A DNA stretch of 64,000 nt from NCBI GenBank assembly GCA_020055645.1, contig CM034546.1:97588001-97652000 (forward strand), given 5' to 3'. A program made the position numbers and the translations under genes. Shown piece by piece: positions 36,901-48,508 of the stretch (within the stretch, counting starts at the first letter, position 1; every line of letters starts with the position of its first letter). The notes below the pieces were generated by a model. The model searched no databases and was not told the DNA's origin. It saw only the letters and a program-made list of their open reading frames with translations. The stretch is from Tomocerus qinae (lineage: Eukaryota; Arthropoda; Collembola; Entomobryomorpha; Tomoceridae).

Positions 36901-39577
36901 TGTAGAAAAGGAGACAAGAGGAAAAGTTTTCCTATTCACTAACTGCCAGATAATTCAGCACGTGAACGTGAAGACAACATCCTGCCTTTGCGTCTCTAGC
37001 GAAAAGTCTTGGCTATGAGCCTTACTGAAATCTTTCTTTTATTCGGTAAAGTTTTATGTCTTTTCTGTCCCAATCTGGTTACTTTACGGTAATACATATT
37101 AGGTGATATTACTGACTTGGAAATACACTCGGCATAAATATATACAGAAAATGAATGGGTGCGGGTGGATTGGTTTCTCCTACGCAGTTTTATCTTTTTA
37201 CTAAACGTACTACGATAATAATGCATGAAGAGTAACTACTGTTAACTGCGGTGGAGAAGACAAGGGGTCTTCTCTGATTATTTGTCTCTATGCTCGTCGA
37301 GATCTGAAGATAGAATTATTATCTTTATCTGTCTACTCAAACAGTGGAGTAAAATGCTCTCTTATGGCCCTGTCTCTCTCTCTCTCTGCTGCGTATGGTT
37401 CTCTACTCATTACTACATACATAATCTGAGATGGGGAAAGTTAGCTCTTCCTTTCCTCACGAATGAAACCAAAGCAGGAGTTTTTGTGGAAGAAAAAGAG
37501 ATATAAAGAGAGCAAAAACAACATGCCAGCCATGACATTACATTAAAGAAGAGTCCCATTTCGGGGGAAGGATGTAATAATTGTTTGGCTCGTGTTGACT
37601 TTATTCTGTTTTACTTCGTTTTCATCCTCCTCCTTCCGTCTTTTCTTTCTCTCTGCCCAAATCAACAGAATTTTATGCTCTGTCGTCTCTTACTGAGGTA
37701 GTCAGCAATAATTGGATCTTACTTTATATCTTATACTACTGTCTATTGTTATACTCCTCTTATCTTAACGGCTTAATGTCTTCCTTGCTCCTGAGCAAAC
37801 CAACCAAAAAATTAAATCTTTTACTACAATAACGCTATACCACACCCATAACACTATTCTTAGTATGCATTAAGGCTTAATTTGTGTGACGATGGACATC
37901 ACTCTATGTGATATAATACTCCGTAATATTGTAAGTGATGGTGGCGTTATCGCGCTAGTGTTGCAGTCTCTTGTTAATCAGTCACATGGATATGTTAATT
38001 ATAATTATAAATATCCTTTGGATCTACTGCCTTGCCCCTGAAACTTGATTTGAATCTGGGAATTATGAATAGTGCTAAAATAGGGTTGGCTTAAATATGA
38101 TTAAGAAGCACTGAATCTTTCATTCTTCTAAAATGATTATTAGGGAATTTAGATTGACAGTTTCTAAATTATATCATTATGTATGTATTATCATATGATT
38201 ACGAAAACCTGAAATAATTTTCACCGAGAGGGACATGTTGTCTGTCTTTTTGCATAAGTGAATTAGTATTGTGTTTATAATAATGATAAAGAAGACAAGA
38301 AGGAGATTTAACGTTTCCACCCTTGTAACCCGTCGACAATCCCACGATTATTTGTATTTTGTGAATCTCTTGTCACAACGGCATGGCAGAGGATTCTTGA
38401 AAGGCCAAAGAGACAGAGAGGGAGACAGTGACGGACAGACAATTTGTATTTGGAATTTTCTGTTTTGTTTCAACGTGGGGATAATATGAATTAGCAGTAA
38501 GGACAGAGCTCGGATTTGAATGGTGTTCCGTTTCGTTAAGTTTTCCATTACTGTGAGTAAATCGTAGTAAATTGCCAAGTATTCTCCTGCTTTACTAATG
38601 CAAAACGTAATGGTGCTGTGACATGAGACTGTTGTTGGCCATAGTACTACATCAAACAAACCCACACCAGAGTTGGCATGACTTTGACATGACAAGCCAA
38701 ACCAAAGCAAAGTCAAGCCAAGTAGTCAAGTCAAGAGTTGACAGAGAACAACACATTTACACACAACAAAGCACAGCATTTCACTCATTCTCATCTACCA
38801 TTTCGCAAACACACGTACACACGTGGGTATACATGTAAATGCAGTGGATTAGTCAAAATCTCATTGTTAGTTTTTGTTCCGCATATACAAAGCGTTAATA
38901 TACTAGGTTGACGTAACTAGATACGACATAGGAACGCCGACAAACCCTTTTACATACAAATAGAAGTGCAGTAGACACGAAGTGCTAGGATGAGAGAGGC
39001 AGATTTCAGTTGGAAATGAGATGAGGCTGTAATGCACTGCGTTAAGCCTGTGTATTTTAATTTAATGCAAAATATCTTACGCTATTTCCTAATTCTACTC
39101 TCCTTGGTGTAATGTAATGTAATCTCGTGTAATGGAATGACAATCGTTGTTTACTGTCAGCCGACTCTAAATTACTAATAGTCACTATATTATACTCTGT
39201 CGTATATCTGAGTTTCTTTCTACTATGCAAAGCCTTGTGTGCTTTGGAAATTGCTTTTGGTATGCCGTACAATGTGTACTAGTCATTTTGATTATGTAAG
39301 TTTATTACGCTATATTTATAGCTGTATAGGGCTTATCTAAATTCTAGTGGATACTTTATAGTGATTTAAATGCATACTAACAATAATCACGCAATACATG
39401 TATAATGGATGCAACGTTTGCGTAATAGGAAAGAAGAGAGTGCAATCGAGACAGACAGTCACAGTAGACCATTCAGATTGCAATGTTTTTGAAAGAGCTT
39501 TGCGTAAACTCAGACTTCTCAGCATGTGGCGAATTTATTTGAGTCGTGTTTTTGGGTTAAAAGGATCTCTTTTTCAG
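33990..39577. other. Mixed stretch with several weak minus-strand frames
   Basis: Between 34.27 and 35.52 kb the minus strand carries four short frames (34266-34487, 34854-35207, 35134-35340, 35270-35521) with partly protein-like and partly hydrophobic translations. One strong acceptor (minus strand, CATCATATTATACAG near 35.28 kb) leads into IHKQLEFLRIEMESTMTINS. They do not assemble into a gene by phase. A TC run lies at 37.37-37.39 kb. The rest is featureless. Confidence 0.35.
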
Positions 39578-39702
39578 GAAAGAGAGATCCGTGCAAGTGT
39601 GAGGCAAGTTATGTTGGTTGGGATCCGGACGACGGAGAAGAGGAGACAAGACACTCGTCTCCTTCTCAAGGAGATAAAGATAGGTCGCTAAAGTGGCAAT
39701 GA
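39578..39702 (+). CDS. Possible last exon, reading frame ambiguous
   Basis: The acceptor GGATCTCTTTTTCAG leads into a GC-rich open stretch. With two bases completing an upstream codon, it encodes 40 hydrophilic residues (KRDPCKCEASYVGWDPDDGE, then a Ser/Asp/Lys-rich end KDRSLKWQ), stopping at TGA 39700-39702. In phase 0 the same bases give a basic helix ending at 39691, which is part of a 97-codon frame reaching back to 39398. Both frames look plausible, and I favour the first on composition. An AATAAA occurs only at about 40.02 kb, just inside the P-type transposon, whose left end lies about 280 bp downstream. Confidence 0.33.
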
Positions 39703-39982
39703 TGTCTGTGCTAAGCCGAAGAGGATAAAGAGAGATTTACTAAAGGCCTTCCATATACCATTCTTTCCCTCTTTCTCTTCCCTTTTTCAAATCCTTTGCT
39801 TACTTCTCATGCATTCTTAACTTTAGTTTATAACTCCTCCAGTCCTACAGCGTTGTAATTTTTATGTGAAAATACCACTGCAAAGGTAATCTAAAAGAAA
39901 CAAAGTATTTATCAAATTCCGACCATAGATATATAATAAGGTAACCTTCTAGATGCGACGTTACGCCATGTGACAGAAATTG

Positions 39983-40014
39983 CATATGGCCCCCAAATAT
40001 GGACTTTTCGCGGG
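39983..40014 (+). repeat. Left terminal inverted repeat of the P/THAP9-type element
   Basis: Begins CATATGGCCCCCAAATATGG and ends ACTTTTCGCGGG. It pairs with 40767-40798 in reverse complement with three mismatches. Confidence 0.85.
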
Positions 40015-40154
40015 CAGAATAAATGTAATGGTCGTAGATGCGTACAAATTATGTATCATTCCTTACAAGATTCTGCTTCTATTTTATTTACATTTCTATT
40101 TATGTTCCAATTTCCAACAAAAGTCACAATAATTACACGCCACAAAAATGAGTG

Positions 40155-40637
40155 TTATTTTTGATTGCGTACAGAGTGAGGAATTTTATCCTGTGTTACA
40201 ATTTTTGCGCTATAATGCATGCGAACACTACAGTAAGTTGTGGATATTAGATGAATTAGTTGGCTAATGTGATTATCCAGTACGCTTAACTCGGTGATAT
40301 GCTCATTTAGACAATTTAACAAATTGTCCAATAGCAAATTGCCCTTGACTTTGTTTAAAATGATGGAATTATTAAAGTTTTTACCAATGGTGTGACGTCT
40401 GTAAACTTTTCAGCCATTGCACACACTTTAACAACATCAACTAAAGGGACCTTTAGTCACCCGTTTTTTTATCTTAATTAATTGGTACTTATTCCTCATG
40501 ATGTCCTCCTTTGTGTTACTTTCTAGAGCAAGACTGCATTTATCACATTTAATGCTAAGTTTTATCTTACGGACTACCCTACCCACAATGTAAGCTACTT
40601 TACATTCGCTAAACATTGAAAGATTGCTTAAAGCAGC
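40155..40637 (-). pseudogene. Remnant of P/THAP9-type transposase (C-terminal part)
   Basis: Three minus-strand pieces follow one another in the expected order. At about 40637-40440 the sequence includes a CDKC zinc-knuckle-like pair within VAYIVGRVVRKIKLSIKCDK, followed by LIKIKKR. At about 40447-40350, after a frame change, comes VPLVDVVKVCAMAEKFTDVT. At 40337-40155, in a further frame, comes the final block with LNCLNEHITELSV and LIHLISTTYCSVRMHYSAK, ending at a stop at 40155. This order (Cys pair, 'K+ GGL+ PS DVVK+C AEK'-like block, then '+LI+ I ... Y +R+H' end) is the signature of the C-termini of P-element-family transposases as I know them. It is not functional: everything upstream, including the catalytic residues, is missing and the frame is broken twice. 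Confidence 0.75.
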
Positions 40638-40766
40638 ATTTAAAATATTAATAAAATTGATTTCGTCAATTCATTGACATTTTAAGTCTGTTGTAAAACA
40701 ACAAATTATACGACTACACTGAAAGAAATCAAACTGCACTACATAGCCAGCCAAAAGTATCCCTTT

Positions 40767-40798
40767 CCCGCTAAAAGTCCATATTTGGCGGCCATATC
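40767..40798 (-). repeat. Right terminal inverted repeat of the P/THAP9-type element
   Basis: The reverse complement begins GATATGGCCGCCAAATATGG and ends ACTTTTAGCGGG, matching the left repeat at 29 of 32 positions. Confidence 0.85.
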
Positions 40799-40911
40799 AG
40801 TATCAGAATACTAACGCATTGAATGAATGATAAAGTCGGGTCTGTAGTTTCCTAAGTCTGTGATTCCGACAATCTACTAATTCTATCTCGAAGATATAAA
40901 TTATGATTCAA

Positions 40912-41230
40912 AAACGAAGTTATATTAAAATTCCAGTTTGTGGGTGGTTAGCTTTGCATTGTTGTATAACATTGTTACGTAAAGATGCGTAATGCTTTAG
41001 AGAGATCATTTTAATTGATCCAGAGTTGTAGCACACACGTAAATGAGATCTAGTTAAATTAAATGGAAATAATATACACATTTATCGAAATAAAAGAAAT
41101 GAAGTTGTACTCAATTAAAATTCCAGTTTTTGGGAAGATAACATTATAGTGATGTGATGTCATTTTCGAAAATTGTTACGTGAAGATGCGTGATACATTT
41201 GAGTTTTAATTACATTTGACCCTTTTCAAA
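40912..41230 (+). repeat. Diverged direct duplication, ~190-bp unit
   Basis: The unit starting near 40915 (GAAGTTATATTAAAATTCCAG, then ATTGTTACGTAAAGATGCGT) reappears near 41101 (GAAGTTGTACTCAATTAAAA, TTCCAGTTTTTGGG, then ATTGTTACGTGAAGATGCGT). The offset is about 190-200 bp. A third, fainter echo may begin near 41262 (GAAGTCATC, then ATAATTGCACTTGAC). This is a decayed tandem duplication beside the P-type element, of unknown origin. Confidence 0.6.
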
Positions 41231-41269
41231 GTAAATATGAGTCATTACTTACAAAGAAATGAAGTCATC

Positions 41270-43690
41270 ATTGATTCATTGTAAATGAGGACTTGGTTAT
41301 AATTGCACTTGACAGTTGACCCCGAGATTGAACTTATTTGTAGTATAATGTTAAAGCAGAGATGATTATCTGTTCATTTATAAGGAAGTTGTGAAGCATT
41401 GTGCTTTGAGACTGGTAAGTAGGATGCTGAGTCTACGCATTGTGTGAATAGATGAATGAATGCTGTGATTCAAGGGAAATAATGTACAAATGGGCCATTG
41501 TGCTTATACTGCAACGAAATTATAGATTTTAGTAGTATAGAGCCATATATGGTATAAAAGATGATCGAAACTTTTGCTACATGTCCAGTAATGTCAAGAG
41601 AATTAGTATGTCTGTTTCAGCAGTTTAATTGCACATGCAGAGAGTGTTTGTATATAATAGCACAGATCGTGTATTGGACTACAATTTCCTAGTTTATCTT
41701 TTTACTGAGATTGTTCAGGCATGGGCATTGGTAAAATCCATCCTTTGTTGTCCATTTGGTATCAGATCGTGAATGGCTGGAGGATCTGTATAGCGAAATA
41801 ATAGCTTCATTGATGAATCACACCATTTATCATCTTTTTCACATTAGTTTGTATTTTAGTAGAGTATAGTGATTGCTCGTCGAGCCGAAAGCCTAGTTGG
41901 GCACTAATTCTATGTTTAAGTGTACTAGAATTGCCATATGAAGCTATAAAATACGGTACGTAAGTAAATGTGATGAAAAAGGCGCCAGATTATTACAATA
42001 TCGAAATGGCCAGGGGAAAATAAGGCGAATCACAGTATGCAAGCAAGTTAGTATTGATAGCTTGGGTATGAAGTGGTTTACGGATTCATAAGGCAGACAT
42101 GGACAGTGCACTAATACAAAGGAATGGTAAAATGAGGCTGTAGGGAAACATAATGTAATGCAATATGTGTGTAAGTTATAGGATGGATGTGTGAATAGGA
42201 AAGTGCACTAACAAAAGTATGGGTAGATGAAGGAAAAAAGGAGATTGGTAAATGTATCCCTTGTCGCCTGATAATAATAGAGCGTGTTATGTATAGCAGT
42301 AAAAGGATAAATGGTGAAATACACTTCTGCAGACTCTCATCTCGTATCTGTTGGTCATGAATAGTCTATGGCTATGAAATATAATGATAATAACTGTAAT
42401 AATAATATGGTAATGCGTATTCTCAACTTTGGAAATAGAAATATTATGTACGTGGAAGTCTGGAAGTGAGTAGTGAATAGAGTGGGTAATGGACTCAGTG
42501 CCTACTTGCATTTTAGATCAGATACAGAGCAGAGTGTTCCTCTTTGTGAATTTGTAGTGTGGAATTATAATGTGGAATGGCGTAAGTTAAGTAAAAGAGG
42601 AAATGAGCAATGATTTGCACATCTCTTGTCTGCTAAATGCTAAAGTCGGGTGAACTCTTGGCGAGGAAGTTTCCTGACAAAGTTTGAGAGTCAAATTCAA
42701 AGGCTGTCCTTTAGTGTCATAGATGAGTGAGGTGGGTAGTGGGTACTTTAACCTATATTTCTAAAACAGAAACAGAGCGAGGACGGAATGTCTGTATTCG
42801 CACATTGAAACCATTTGGGTTTGAAATATGAACGGAGAACTCTCCTGTCTTGTTTAGATTTGACTTGCACTACTTTAAGTTGAGACTTGTCTCTTGTGTA
42901 ATGGAGTCTCTGTGAAAATGGAATTGAATCCCAAATGAATATAAGTTGGAGTGAAATGATACTAGGAGTGGGAGCCGACGTCCATAATAAAGTAGCTCTC
43001 TGTTTATTATGCATGTACCAGATAGTCCCTCCGTTTATCTCCCTGAATATTCCTTGCAAAATTATAAATGAGAGACGAGAGATAAATACTTAGCGAACTA
43101 ACCCAACCAGCTATGATAAAAACTTTGCCATTTCCCTATCTGAGTGTTAATGTTCAGAAGTAAGAGTGTACTTTGCAATATGCTCTTTGAAGGATAACAT
43201 CTGAAAAACTTTTCTTATATTAGAATAGTGCCTATTAAACTCAAAATGGGTTTTCGCTCAACCCTATATATCTTGAGAATTGAAATGAATCTCTCTGACT
43301 TCGTGCTGAGGCGTTTTGCATTCTGCAAAAAATACAGACTCCCTCCCGCTCAATCTCCACAATACTTTGTCAGCCCATTATGACTGAATAACAGTAAAAG
43401 AAAAAAAATCGTGAGGAAAAAGTTCTAAATTATTGTCTGTCTTCTCCTATTCAATACTGCAGTCGTAAACACATATCATAGACCATTTCCAGATACATTC
43501 ACACATTGTACGTATATAACGCAAAAGTGTGTTATGCTTGTCAGACTATACATTTACGTATCATATTTGTTGGCAGTTAGATAAACGTGTAAAGTTCAGT
43601 TGTGACAACAAAAAAAGAGGAACACACATGTGCTGTGTTTATGGCGGATTGTCAGCTGATGGGAAAATATGATTCATAAATAAAAGAATA
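41270..43690. other. Non-coding stretch
   Basis: AT-rich with no exon or repeat I can support. A 103-codon minus-strand frame at 42748-43059 looks random. Confidence 0.4.
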
Positions 43691-43693
43691 GAT

Positions 43694-43885
43694 ATGATAA
43701 GCAGGGCCGCAGCCAGAAAAAAATTTCGGGAGGGGCACCGAGAAAAAATTAGCTAATTTTCGCGCGAAGCGCGAAAATTTTAGCGATTTTTTGAGATTTT
43801 AGACAAAAATTTCTTTATTTTTCTCGATTTCGGGGGGGGGCACGTGCCCCGGTGCCCCCCCCCTCGCTGCGGCCCTGATGATAAG
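43694..43885. mobile_element. hAT-like miniature element with 8-bp target duplication
   Basis: The element spans 43702-43877 (176 bp). Its ends are inverted repeats of about 15 bp (left CAGGGCCGCAGCCAG; right end, as reverse complement, CAGGGCCGCAGCGAG). It is flanked by a perfect 8-bp direct duplication ATGATAAG at 43694-43701 and 43878-43885. An 8-bp duplication with CAGGG ends is typical of hAT transposons. The interior has no coding capacity. It contains a perfect hairpin-forming core ATTTTCGCGCGAAGCGCGAA (near 43756) and, near the right end, a G-run followed by CACGTGCCCC and a C-run that can also pair. It is much richer in G and C than its surroundings. The intact duplication and ends suggest a fairly recent insertion. 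Confidence 0.9.
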
Positions 43886-46400
43886 TTGGAGAGCCATTAC
43901 ACGTATCCATTTGCACTACTACACATAATTGCATACTGGCAAGAAAGACATATGTCTATAAGCTGACATGACACTTTCATGCGTCAGGAGAGGCATGACT
44001 TGGCAACTGACAATAGTAATGAGTCAAGTCAAGCCAACAATAAACAAAGCTATAGAACGGCAGGTCATACTGCAGTTAACTAACAAAACAAACCTGTTAC
44101 TGTTTGTTACTATTGAAATTAACACTTTCAATATTTGTGGCATTGAGCATTGAAAAAGTTTATTGTGGACGATGCGACTTTTCAATTGTGTTTTCCTTTA
44201 TCTCTCGCAATTAATGTAAACGTGTTTATTCACTCTACAATACTCATGTATGTCTATGTCTAATACATAATAGTTTGTCTTTGATGTATGTTCATGTACT
44301 CGGAGATATTTTAAATGAACTTTCAATTAGCTTATTATGGTAATTCTTATCTGTATACACACGAATACAATTGGGAACAGAAGTCGATATACATAAATCC
44401 AATATGCAATTGCAGGTTGCAGTGTTAGGTAAAATAATGTTTCTTTGTATTATTTGTTTAACACAGAGAAAACTTCCGTGAAGGTAACTATCCTTGAGGA
44501 TTCACACGATCCTTTTGTTTATAGCTATAAAATGCAATATACGTGAGATTGGATATCTTATAGTAGCACTTCACGAAAGAACAATGCGTAAATAAAGAGA
44601 TGGGAAAGTTTTTTGAAATAATTAGCACTTGTCAATCGTTAAATTTATGTGGACTTGACATGTCGGCTTCTATATTCTTAAGATACTTATCTACGATTTG
44701 ATTGCCTTGGCTTGCCATCGTACACACAGCGTGTTATGGTTGATTTGGCTTGCTCTTGCTTGCTATTATACAATTAGAGCCTCTGCGGGGACCCTAACGA
44801 TAACTACGATACAAAGTTCATAATCACACACCTATACCTTGTATATATTAAGGAATTCCTAAGGAAAAACAAGTATTATATTATCTTGTTGTGTTTATTA
44901 TAACAATGTAAAAGGTTTGCAAAAATTCCCTGCCTATTGTACCTCTCTGCAATTCAGCTGCAGCATGTAGAGAAGATTTTATGGGACGACACACTCTCGT
45001 TTATATACTTAGTTGTAAATATCCAGCGTAAAACACTAGAAAACATTTTTGACGTGCCCAATTGCATTTCTACTCATGTTGAGTTCCTTGTGTTGGTTTC
45101 TATTGCAGCATTTTGCACGTCTGCAATAAATTGAAGTCGCTCCGCGCTGGAATTCTTGAGCAAATACTAGTACAAGCACTAAACTTACCATCATGACCTG
45201 ACCCAATGGAAAAGAGAGAGATCACACGATGAAATGTATGGCATGCTAAATGCACACATGTATATGATTCCGTTTGTATTTATGTTGGTTTGCATTGGAG
45301 GAAAAGGAACTAGCAAAGCAACTGGCCGAGATAGCACTCCATAAATAAATGCACATCCTACACACACAGTAAAAATACATGGAAAGTGAAGCCAAAGAGT
45401 CAAGGGAATGTGCCTAAATGTGGAAAGTGCGAATCCATTCGGAGACTTGGAGGGAAATTATTCCCAAGAGACTTCTCTTGCACACTTTATAATGGTGGAG
45501 CATAGTGTACCATTAGTACAATGCTCTTGGATAAGTGTTCTTATGGAATGTCTAGACGAATCTAGGATGCAGGGAAGTGTTTTCCTTCTGCCTGGAAACA
45601 GCTCCAGGCTTCCTTCCTTCCTACGAGAGAAAGGCTCCGGAGAAATAAAATGCATTTTGTATGCTGTTTCGTCTGCCGCGTTGGTTTTTCCTTTGGTTTG
45701 GACGTTATTGTATTATGATAGGGTAGTTTATTTCTCCGACTGCATTCAGCCACCATTTCTTTCTTAATTCCTATTTCTATGAATGTAGATTGTCTGTACG
45801 TGTAGCTTTAACTAATGAAATGTACTAAAAGCATAAATAAACATATGGAACAACAAGGAGGAGAGGAAACAGAATACAATTTGAAATATTCCAAACAGCT
45901 CGGCTTGAGTTACGTTTTATGGCCCTCACCTGAATATCTCTGAGCTAGTTTACTCTTACAATTTCAAGTTTCTCATATTACATCACAATTACCATAGTAT
46001 AATAATAAGGCTGTAGGCTCATTTGGCATGGCATTCCTACTACTTGTGGTATACACACACGTGTGTAATGCATTACTTAGAAATGCATAGCTTATGTATA
46101 ATATTAGATGTTATTTGTGTTTACTAGAATTAAGGTCTGCGTATAGAGTCGGAAATTATAAGTGATGTTTTGGGAGTGTACGACAAAAGTCAAGTCGAGT
46201 TATAATGGTCTGCCTGCGTGAGGAATGAGGAAAAAGTGGGATTGAGTTGGGCGGTCGTGTCGTCTTAGCATATCATAGCTCTAAGTTGTAAGGTTCTGTC
46301 TTAAGTTGACTATACTTGGCTTTGGTTGGGAAGAACTTGGCTTTGACTTTCAACTTGGAGTTGGATGGAGTCGACTGACTGAATGACGGAGTGAGTTGGG
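43886..46400. other. Non-coding stretch
   Basis: A 119-codon plus-strand frame at 45408-45767 sits in a locally GC-richer patch that is open in several frames on both strands. It has no splice sites, signal or family resemblance, so I leave it out as a gene. Nothing else was seen. Confidence 0.4.
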
Positions 46401-47104
46401 TAGAGCTAATGGATGAAAACACGAATTCTGAGCTGAGTCAAATCAGATTGAACTAACGTACGTACATGTGAATGTTTTGTTTTATTTTGTATACAAAGTG
46501 TGTCCAATTCAAGTTCAACATTTCCAGCGGATAGCTTTAGACAGGAACATGGAAATAGAAATTCGTGCCCAACTCCACTCCTCCACCTTATTTTCTTTGG
46601 TGTGGTGCATTCACTCACAATACATTGACATATAGATGTGTAGTATTCTGAGTGAAGTCAACACAAATCAAAGCAACTGACTCGTGACATTTTCTTCCGT
46701 GTGTAGCATTACATTTCTTAGGATCAAAACATATTAGCAAGGTTGGAAACATTGGTAAAGAACTCTTGACGACTCCAATTGAATTCCATTTAGAATGCAC
46801 GATGTTTCTCATAGCCGGCTAAAGAGTCCTTGTAAACACACTCCGAGAAGCATCGGCAGTTTTGTTCGAACTAATAATAATGTCTGTTGTGGTATTCCCA
46901 AAATATCTCTCTGAATTTCAGCTATAATTGAATTAAAGTACACGAAGGTGAAATGGGAACGTAAGGGTACTCAAATGAGAGCGAATTTCATAGAAATAAA
47001 AGCCATCCAGTCAAGGGAGATATGTCTGGTTGGCAAAAAGGATCCTAGGCTAGTACATCGTGGTGGTTTTCTCGTAGATCGTAGAACTCAGAGAACCCGG
47101 TTCA

Positions 47105-47742
47105 ATATTTAAGTAGATTTGGCAGCTGCTTGTCGGTTCGGTGGCTCGGATCCCCTCTTTCATTCTCTTCAGTTTTCCTTCAACATTCTGTCTCTCATAC
47201 TCAGGCTACGCTCTCTCAGTACACACAGGGAATGCGAGCTGAGCACACCACATCATAGCAAACGAAAGGAAACCACTTACTCCTGAACGTATACATACGT
47301 AGGTATCTCTACATATCCGTACACATGTACACAACGTATCTCCGCCTGCCTGGATTGAACTCTTTTCCTTCCTTCCTCTTTCATCTCGTTGTTAGTTTGT
47401 CGTCGTTCTCCGTGCGAGCAAGTAAAAGCGAACTCTCCTCCACCACTCCAATTTGACTTCTATTTACACTTTTCAATCCGCTGCTGTGTGTTTCCAGTTA
47501 AAACCTATTAGTGTCCTATACTCTCAGTTATACAACATTTGAGTGTTTATTAGTAAAGACAAATAGTGCTAGTCCAAGTTCTTCCGTGTGTTTTTCTCAT
47601 TCGACCCGAGTGGATTTAACTCATCTCTAGTGCAACTCACTTTTCGTGCAGTTTCATCGAGAATTCACTTAACGTTATTTACTATCTGTGTATATCGTTT
47701 CTACCCGCATATACACTGAGTTCAGTGTTCTCCAGAAAAACA
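47105..47742 (+). promoter_or_regulatory. Candidate promoter and untranslated first exon
   Basis: This stretch is richer in C/T and CpG than its surroundings and contains no long frame. A TATTTAAG box lies near 47.107 kb. Several TCAGT initiator-type words follow (CTCTCTCAGTACAC near 47.21 kb, CTCTCAGTTATAC near 47.48 kb, GTTCAGTGTTCTCC near 47.72 kb). It ends at a donor-like AAACAA|GTAGGTAG near 47.742 kb. Together this looks like an arthropod promoter plus a non-coding leader exon reading rightward. The next clear plus-strand coding sequence is the 353-codon gene 12 kb downstream, whose leader has an acceptor-like TTCTGAATTCTAG at about 59.82 kb, so it could be its distal first exon. This is inference only. 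Confidence 0.33.
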
Positions 47743-48508
47743 AGTAGGTAGTAAAACCATCTTCGTTCTCCAACATTCGTTTTCACTCTCTTCTCATTTT
47801 CGTCTAGTCGATTGGATTGCTATATTATGGTTGGTTTTCCTATAATGTATCTCTGTAATGGCCATTAGTGTATAGGTACAATAATAGACGCCACAATGCA
47901 ATTGTATGGGGCAACTAACACAATATGGTTTTATAAGGAGGAGGTAAACATAAGATTCTAGAGTGGCAATAAGTGAACACACGAACACTTTTAAGTGACT
48001 CATTCAATTCTGTAGGAAGGGAAGGCTAAGAAAATAATGTTACCCTACCCGGGTATGCCCTACTCACTCCTACATACCTAACCAATCTCTATCTCTATGA
48101 ATCCTTACACTTCTGTGTACATATAATGCCAGTTTCTTTCACAGCAGTTAGACTTTGACTTTTCCCATTCTTTCCCTTCCAGTCTCTTTTCTTGCCTATT
48201 TTTCCTAGTGTCCCTCCACTATGCCTAAAAGTTCAATTCAATTCCATATGTGAAGAAAGAAAATAGCCTATGATAATGCACAGCGTGTCTCTAGACTCTC
48301 GCCAAGTCCGAGTCATACAAAACCAGAGAACGTGAGTTACTACTATATGTCAATGCAATAGAAAACCGAATGCGGGGAATAGATAAACCGAATTTTATTA
48401 TTATAGTATCTTTTCCTATCTAGACTTGTCTACCTATGCGACGTTTCCTTAACATTTTCTCTCTCCTACGATCTCGTTACATGTATGCTTAACTAGCTAC
48501 ACACTTAC

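Larger units (their letters stand above)
39983..40798 (-). mobile_element. P/THAP9-type DNA transposon, internally deleted
   Basis: Terminal inverted repeats of 32 bp match at 29 of 32 positions (39983-40014 and 40767-40798; shared core CCAAATATGGACTTTT). The interior, read on the minus strand, contains pieces with the hallmarks of the C-terminal part of P-element/THAP9 transposases: a YIVGRVVRKIKLSIKCDKC stretch, a DVVKVCAMAEKF stretch, and finally NHISQLIHLISTTYCSVRMH. The N-terminal THAP domain and the catalytic core are absent, so about 0.8 kb remains of an element normally several kb long. The reading frame is interrupted at least twice. No convincing 8-bp target duplication flanks it; a TA on both sides is the best that can be seen. 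It is a dead, deleted copy. Confidence 0.85.

Noticed and set aside
37372-37387. TC microsatellite, and a CA run near 59.39 kb
   Set aside because: Short simple repeats without further structure; ordinary for this kind of genome.
38348-38716. 122-codon minus-strand open frame
   Set aside because: Composition is random-looking with simple Ser/Leu/Pro runs, and it overlaps plus-strand frames. No start context or splice support.
42748-43059. 103-codon minus-strand open frame
   Set aside because: No motif, no splice sites, and a composition typical of chance translations in this window.
45408-45767. 119-codon plus-strand open frame
   Set aside because: Overlaps two minus-strand open frames in a GC-richer patch. 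No splice sites, signal, polyadenylation signal or recognisable motif; it is best explained by low stop density.
46462-46534. 73-base minus-strand exon-like segment between CCTGTCTAAAG and GTACGTTAG
   Set aside because: Splice sites are fair and the frame is open, but its phases do not match the candidate at 48509-48671 or any other segment, and such patterns occur by chance in 64 kb.
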